This document shows, piece after piece, positions 61,221-64,000 of a DNA stretch of 64,000 bases. Position 1 is the first letter of the stretch, and the number at the start of each line of letters is the position of its first letter. The notes beneath the pieces were generated by a model. The model was not told the DNA's origin. It did not search any database and was given only the letters and a program-made list of their open reading frames with translations. A program made the translations under genes and the position numbers. This stretch comes from Parablautia muri (GTDB lineage Bacteria > Bacillota > Clostridia > Lachnospirales > Lachnospiraceae): NCBI RefSeq assembly GCF_009917485.1, contig NZ_QZDT01000001.1:124001-188000 (forward strand), written 5' to 3'.

Positions 61221-61387
61221 AAACAGGGGAAAAGGTGGCTTTTCGTAAACGCACTAACGCGGAAAGAAAATACAGGATTGATACTGTCTGAAAGCAGGCA
61301 GGTACAGGGCATCAGGATTGAACAGGTCATGATGCCCTGTAAGAGCGAAACGGAATCAGCCCGTATACATGGAGGAAAAGAGAAAAT

Positions 61388-62485
61388 ATGAGAACAGGAA
61401 AATACAGGCTTTTGGGTACGCTGTTATTGGCAGGGGCTTTGTGTCTAACTGGCTGCGGCAGCACGGAATCGAATGCAGACGTTATGGCGGCGGATGTACA
61501 GCAGACGGGCTTGCTGGAGGATTCCGCAGATTCCGGTTCCGGTGGGGATTCTGGCATTACCCCGCAGGAAAGCGGCCAGAGTTCCGTACTGCCGCCGTTA
61601 TCTACAGAAGCGCAGACCATAGATTATAAGGGGAGTGTGCCTGTAGACTGGCTTACGGCGTCTTCGGATGCCATTTATTTATTGAGCAGGGATCAGGACG
61701 GGGGCTCCGGAATCCTGAAGATGAAGCCAGGGGAGGCTGACGGGGAGGCCCTGCAGGTGACGGCGCCGGATGGGATGACTTTTTCCGTCATGACCACGGA
61801 TGAGCAGGGGAACCTGTATGTGGTGGCGGAGGATAAGGATATTGAGGAAACGATGAGGGATGATGAGGTTGTCTGCCCTACAGAACACTGTGAAGTATGG
61901 AGGGTCAGCCCGTCCGGTGAGGTGACGGCAAAACTGGACATTTCCGAATATGTAAAGAAGGAGGTCTTCTCCCCCCGTATGATCGCAGTGGCAGGGAACG
62001 GGGATATCTACCTGTCCACCCAGGTCGATGGAACAGCAGTGCTGGCTTTTAATGCGGAAGGAAATTTCCTGAATAAAATCAGTTATGATTACAAGGTTTA
62101 TAGTCTCCGTACCGCTATGGGGAGGGGCAGAGATGGAAAGGTATACGCCGTGCTTCGCGACAGTGTTGCAGATGATGGCACTTCCGTGATCGTTGAACTG
62201 GACGGACGAGACGGCCATATAGGGGATGCCACTTCTTTTATGCTCCGCAGTGATGGCAGTTTCTATTCAAATGTATGCCCGGGGAGGGATTGTGACCTTG
62301 TGATTTTCGGCGGAGAAGGAATCCTTGGATATGACCTGGGGAGCGCCAATATCAAATGGAATGTTCCCGCAGGTAAACTGCCTTTCAGCACGGAAGGTTT
62401 TTATCCGATGGCAGCACTGGCAGACGGCAGGATACTGTTTTTGGATAGCAATAAACTCCATTATGTTCCAGCGGCACAGCAGTAG
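61388..62485 (+). CDS. Lipoprotein with beta-propeller-like repeats
   Basis: 365 residues after GGAGGAAAAG. Lipobox CLTGCGS. The mature part has repeated strands of the kind found in beta-propellers: SSDAIYLLSRDQDGGSGILK, TDEQGNLYVVAEDKD, AVAGNGDIYLSTQVDGTAVL, GRDGKVYAVLRDS. Probably an exposed binding or scaffold protein; no enzyme motif. It lies between the sigma pair and the amidase. Confidence 0.7.
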   Translation: MRTGKYRLLGTLLLAGALCLTGCGSTESNADVMAADVQQTGLLEDSADSGSGGDSGITPQESGQSSVLPPLSTEAQTIDYKGSVPVDWLTASSDAIYLLSRDQDGGSGILKMKPGEADGEALQVTAPDGMTFSVMTTDEQGNLYVVAEDKDIEETMRDDEVVCPTEHCEVWRVSPSGEVTAKLDISEYVKKEVFSPRMIAVAGNGDIYLSTQVDGTAVLAFNAEGNFLNKISYDYKVYSLRTAMGRGRDGKVYAVLRDSVADDGTSVIVELDGRDGHIGDATSFMLRSDGSFYSNVCPGRDCDLVIFGGEGILGYDLGSANIKWNVPAGKLPFSTEGFYPMAALADGRILFLDSNKLHYVPAAQQ

Positions 62486-62630
62486 ACAGTATTTTTCCGC
62501 TGCCGGAATATATGGAATCATACCATAATTATGCCAGGTGAGCATGTCAGGGTCCGTGAAACAGAGGCTTTGACATGCTTAATTGGCTGTTTTTTGTAAA
62601 TCCCAGAAAGAGACAGATGCAGGAGCGGAT

Positions 62631-63458
62631 ATGGAGCAAAGGAGAAGACAGCCGGTCTGGAAGGCAGAGAGCCGGAGAAAAAGAGAAAAGAGGATTGCCA
62701 GACTACGGCGGAGGATTATAGCCTATACAGTCCGGGGAATCGTGGCGGCTGTCCTGGCAGTCATGCTTCTTCTGATGGTCTGCGGCTGTCTGTATATCCG
62801 GGATTTTTTTCGCAAAGATCATAAGGATTCTGCTCTTAAGGCAGATTCCGTTCGGGAAGCCGTACCCGGCGTGGAAGAAAATAAACCAGACACGGAATTT
62901 CCAGAGCAGGAAAAATATACGGTAGTCCTGGATGCCGGACACGGCGGGGAGGACGGAGGAACCGTGGAGCAGACGGCCACGGAAAAGGAAATCAACCTGG
63001 CTGTTGTGTTGAAAATGAGAGAGCTGTTGGAGAACCAGGGCATCTGTGTGGTCCTTACAAGGGAGCAGGATATATTTATAAAGTTGGAGGAAAGGGTACG
63101 GGTTGCAAACGGAGAAAAAGCGGATCTTTTTGTCAGTATCCACTGCAACTATTATGAGAAAGACAGTTCGATCTACGGCCTGGAATGCTATTACTGCAAA
63201 GGGGCGGAGGACGGGAAATATTATGCCGAAAGGATTTTGGATACCATAGAAAAGAGTGGGGAGATTGTTTCGAGGAATGCAAAGCCTTCCGGCTACTATA
63301 TTTTGAAAAATACAACGGTTCCTGCCGTATTGGTGGAAACAGGATACCTTTCCAATTATAATGAGAGGAATCAACTGATATCAGGGGAATACCAGGGAAA
63401 GCTGGCCCAGGAGCTGGTGGAGGGGATTGTAGAAGGGCTGGAAGGAAAAGCGGGGTAG
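62631..63458 (+). CDS. N-acetylmuramoyl-L-alanine amidase (Amidase_3) with membrane anchor
   Basis: 275 residues from the ATG at 62631 (AGGAG site). A basic N-terminus and one helix at about 33-55 place the rest outside. Amidase_3 domain from about 100: zinc residues in LDAGHGGEDGG, the Glu in KEINLAV, His in FVSIHCNYYE and catalytic Glu in VLVETGYLSN, all present. It cuts the amide bond between MurNAc and the peptide stem. Part of the sigma-led envelope locus. Confidence 0.92.
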   Translation: MEQRRRQPVWKAESRRKREKRIARLRRRIIAYTVRGIVAAVLAVMLLLMVCGCLYIRDFFRKDHKDSALKADSVREAVPGVEENKPDTEFPEQEKYTVVLDAGHGGEDGGTVEQTATEKEINLAVVLKMRELLENQGICVVLTREQDIFIKLEERVRVANGEKADLFVSIHCNYYEKDSSIYGLECYYCKGAEDGKYYAERILDTIEKSGEIVSRNAKPSGYYILKNTTVPAVLVETGYLSNYNERNQLISGEYQGKLAQELVEGIVEGLEGKAG

Positions 63459-63476
63459 TGTTGCTTATTTCAGGGC

Positions 63477-63505
63477 TTCCCAGAATCGGTCAATAGAGTA
63501 ATAAT
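63477..63505 (+). promoter_or_regulatory. Promoter-like motif with AGAATCGGTCAA, copy 3
   Basis: TTCCCA (63477-63482), 17 bp, AATAAT (63500-63505). It lies 30 bp before the last gene. One of three copies with fixed spacing. Confidence 0.55.
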
Positions 63506-63534
63506 AAAAGAAACCATCAGAAAGGAAAACATTG

Positions 63535-64000
63535 GTGAAAACAGAAAAAGTACTTTGGAGGAAGAAATATATAACAGTTTTGATACTCTCTCTGCTTATT
63601 CTGGCGGCGGTTTTGTATGGAATACGAAATGGCAGAAGAAATGACAAAGGTGGAAATATCCTTGCCGGGGCAAGCCCGGACACAAGCGCTTTCCAGATGT
63701 ATTATTTTGACGGGGAAACGGTTGCGGTCAGGACGCTGTATGACAGCGGTGCGGAGAAGGAAGTGATTAAAAAAATTAATGGTATCCCCCTCCAGGCGGC
63801 AGAGGAAGATGCCCTCTCCCAGATGGAGCCTCCCTTTTACGGGTTCTGGGTCAGCAGTCAGGATGGCTTTGACATTTCCGTGACGGCCTCCGGCGGTGTC
63901 TGGCTTAAGAATGACGGGGCGGTTTATTATGGGGATACGGATTTGTCTGGTTTATGGGAACAGATGGAAGGCAAGGATGAGGATACCTGGAATGCCCTGA
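63535..64000 (+). CDS. Membrane-anchored protein, cut by the window end
   Basis: 155 codons are present from a GTG at 63535 with an AAAGGAAAAC site; the frame is open at the edge. One helix at about 11-27 (ITVLILSLLILAAVLYGI), then an external part (FQMYYFDGETVAVRTLYDSG, later PPFYGFWVSSQDGFDISVTA). No family recognised. Follows the amidase with a promoter-like motif between. Confidence 0.65.
   Translation, partial: MKTEKVLWRKKYITVLILSLLILAAVLYGIRNGRRNDKGGNILAGASPDTSAFQMYYFDGETVAVRTLYDSGAEKEVIKKINGIPLQAAEEDALSQMEPPFYGFWVSSQDGFDISVTASGGVWLKNDGAVYYGDTDLSGLWEQMEGKDEDTWNAL

Overview
The window looks like a chromosome segment of a low- to mid-GC Gram-positive anaerobe of the Clostridia, most likely Lachnospiraceae. 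This is inferred from the gene families (type III glutamine synthetase, CvfB, FtsEX with an M23 hydrolase and a CtpA-type protease, PF13303-type membrane protein, DUF3795, DUF6194 and EFR1 proteins), from strong AGGAGG ribosome sites and from remnants of Lachnospiraceae-type conjugative elements. No rRNA or replication origin is present. One tRNA (Gln, anticodon CTG) was found.

Layout. 1-4565: end of a tRNA-U34 modification pair (trmR, U32 protein), then glnN behind a leader with a terminator and a competing ANTAR-like hairpin, and a DUF1905/C39-like fusion on the other strand. 4739-5043: promoter, tRNA-Gln, terminator and a perfect palindrome. 5061-10994: a four-gene minus-strand operon from one promoter: a two-TM Rossmann-RyR protein, a PGDYG-domain protein, a long DHH/DHHA1 phosphoesterase ending in a PGDYG-like segment, and a TIR-TM-MORN protein. 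This is my best candidate for an undescribed system; I propose a TIR/RyR signalling or defence module. 11082-24289: mostly core genes (acyl-ACP thioesterase, cvfB, CPBP protease, YjfB, PucR/CdaR-like regulator, ftsE-ftsX-M23-S41 cell-wall operon) and a locus of membrane protein, TIM barrel, GntR/UTRA regulator and lone hisB.

24372-36108 is a graveyard of accessory DNA: conjugative-element genes, two AbiE-type toxin-antitoxin loci with broken toxins, DUF3795 proteins, and many genes with frameshifts or in-frame stops. It also holds pieces of housekeeping genes (trmO 3' end; an fmt 5' end lies further on at 42164). 36707-41755 is an intact two-component system followed by an ABC transporter with a tandem TTGAG operator before the ABC genes. 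43901-55702 is built from regulatory modules: two BlaI/M56 (BlaR1-like) pairs, a split PF03773 permease and an ECF S-component gene that share one Crp/Fnr-type operator at -41.5, a broken crp-like gene, an ECF sigma factor with its membrane partner, a WYL regulator divergent from two small genes, and a secreted orphan of the sensor domain found on one M56 protein, under the same BlaI-like operator. 55728-58725 is a minus-strand accessory set (GNAT, alpha/beta hydrolase, DUF3795, EFR1). 59002-64000 is an envelope locus: lipoprotein, second ECF sigma/membrane-partner pair, beta-propeller-like lipoprotein, N-acetylmuramoyl-L-alanine amidase and a membrane protein cut by the window end.

All family names come from reading the translated sequence against remembered families; no database search was possible. 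Starts were chosen from ribosome binding sites and overlaps.
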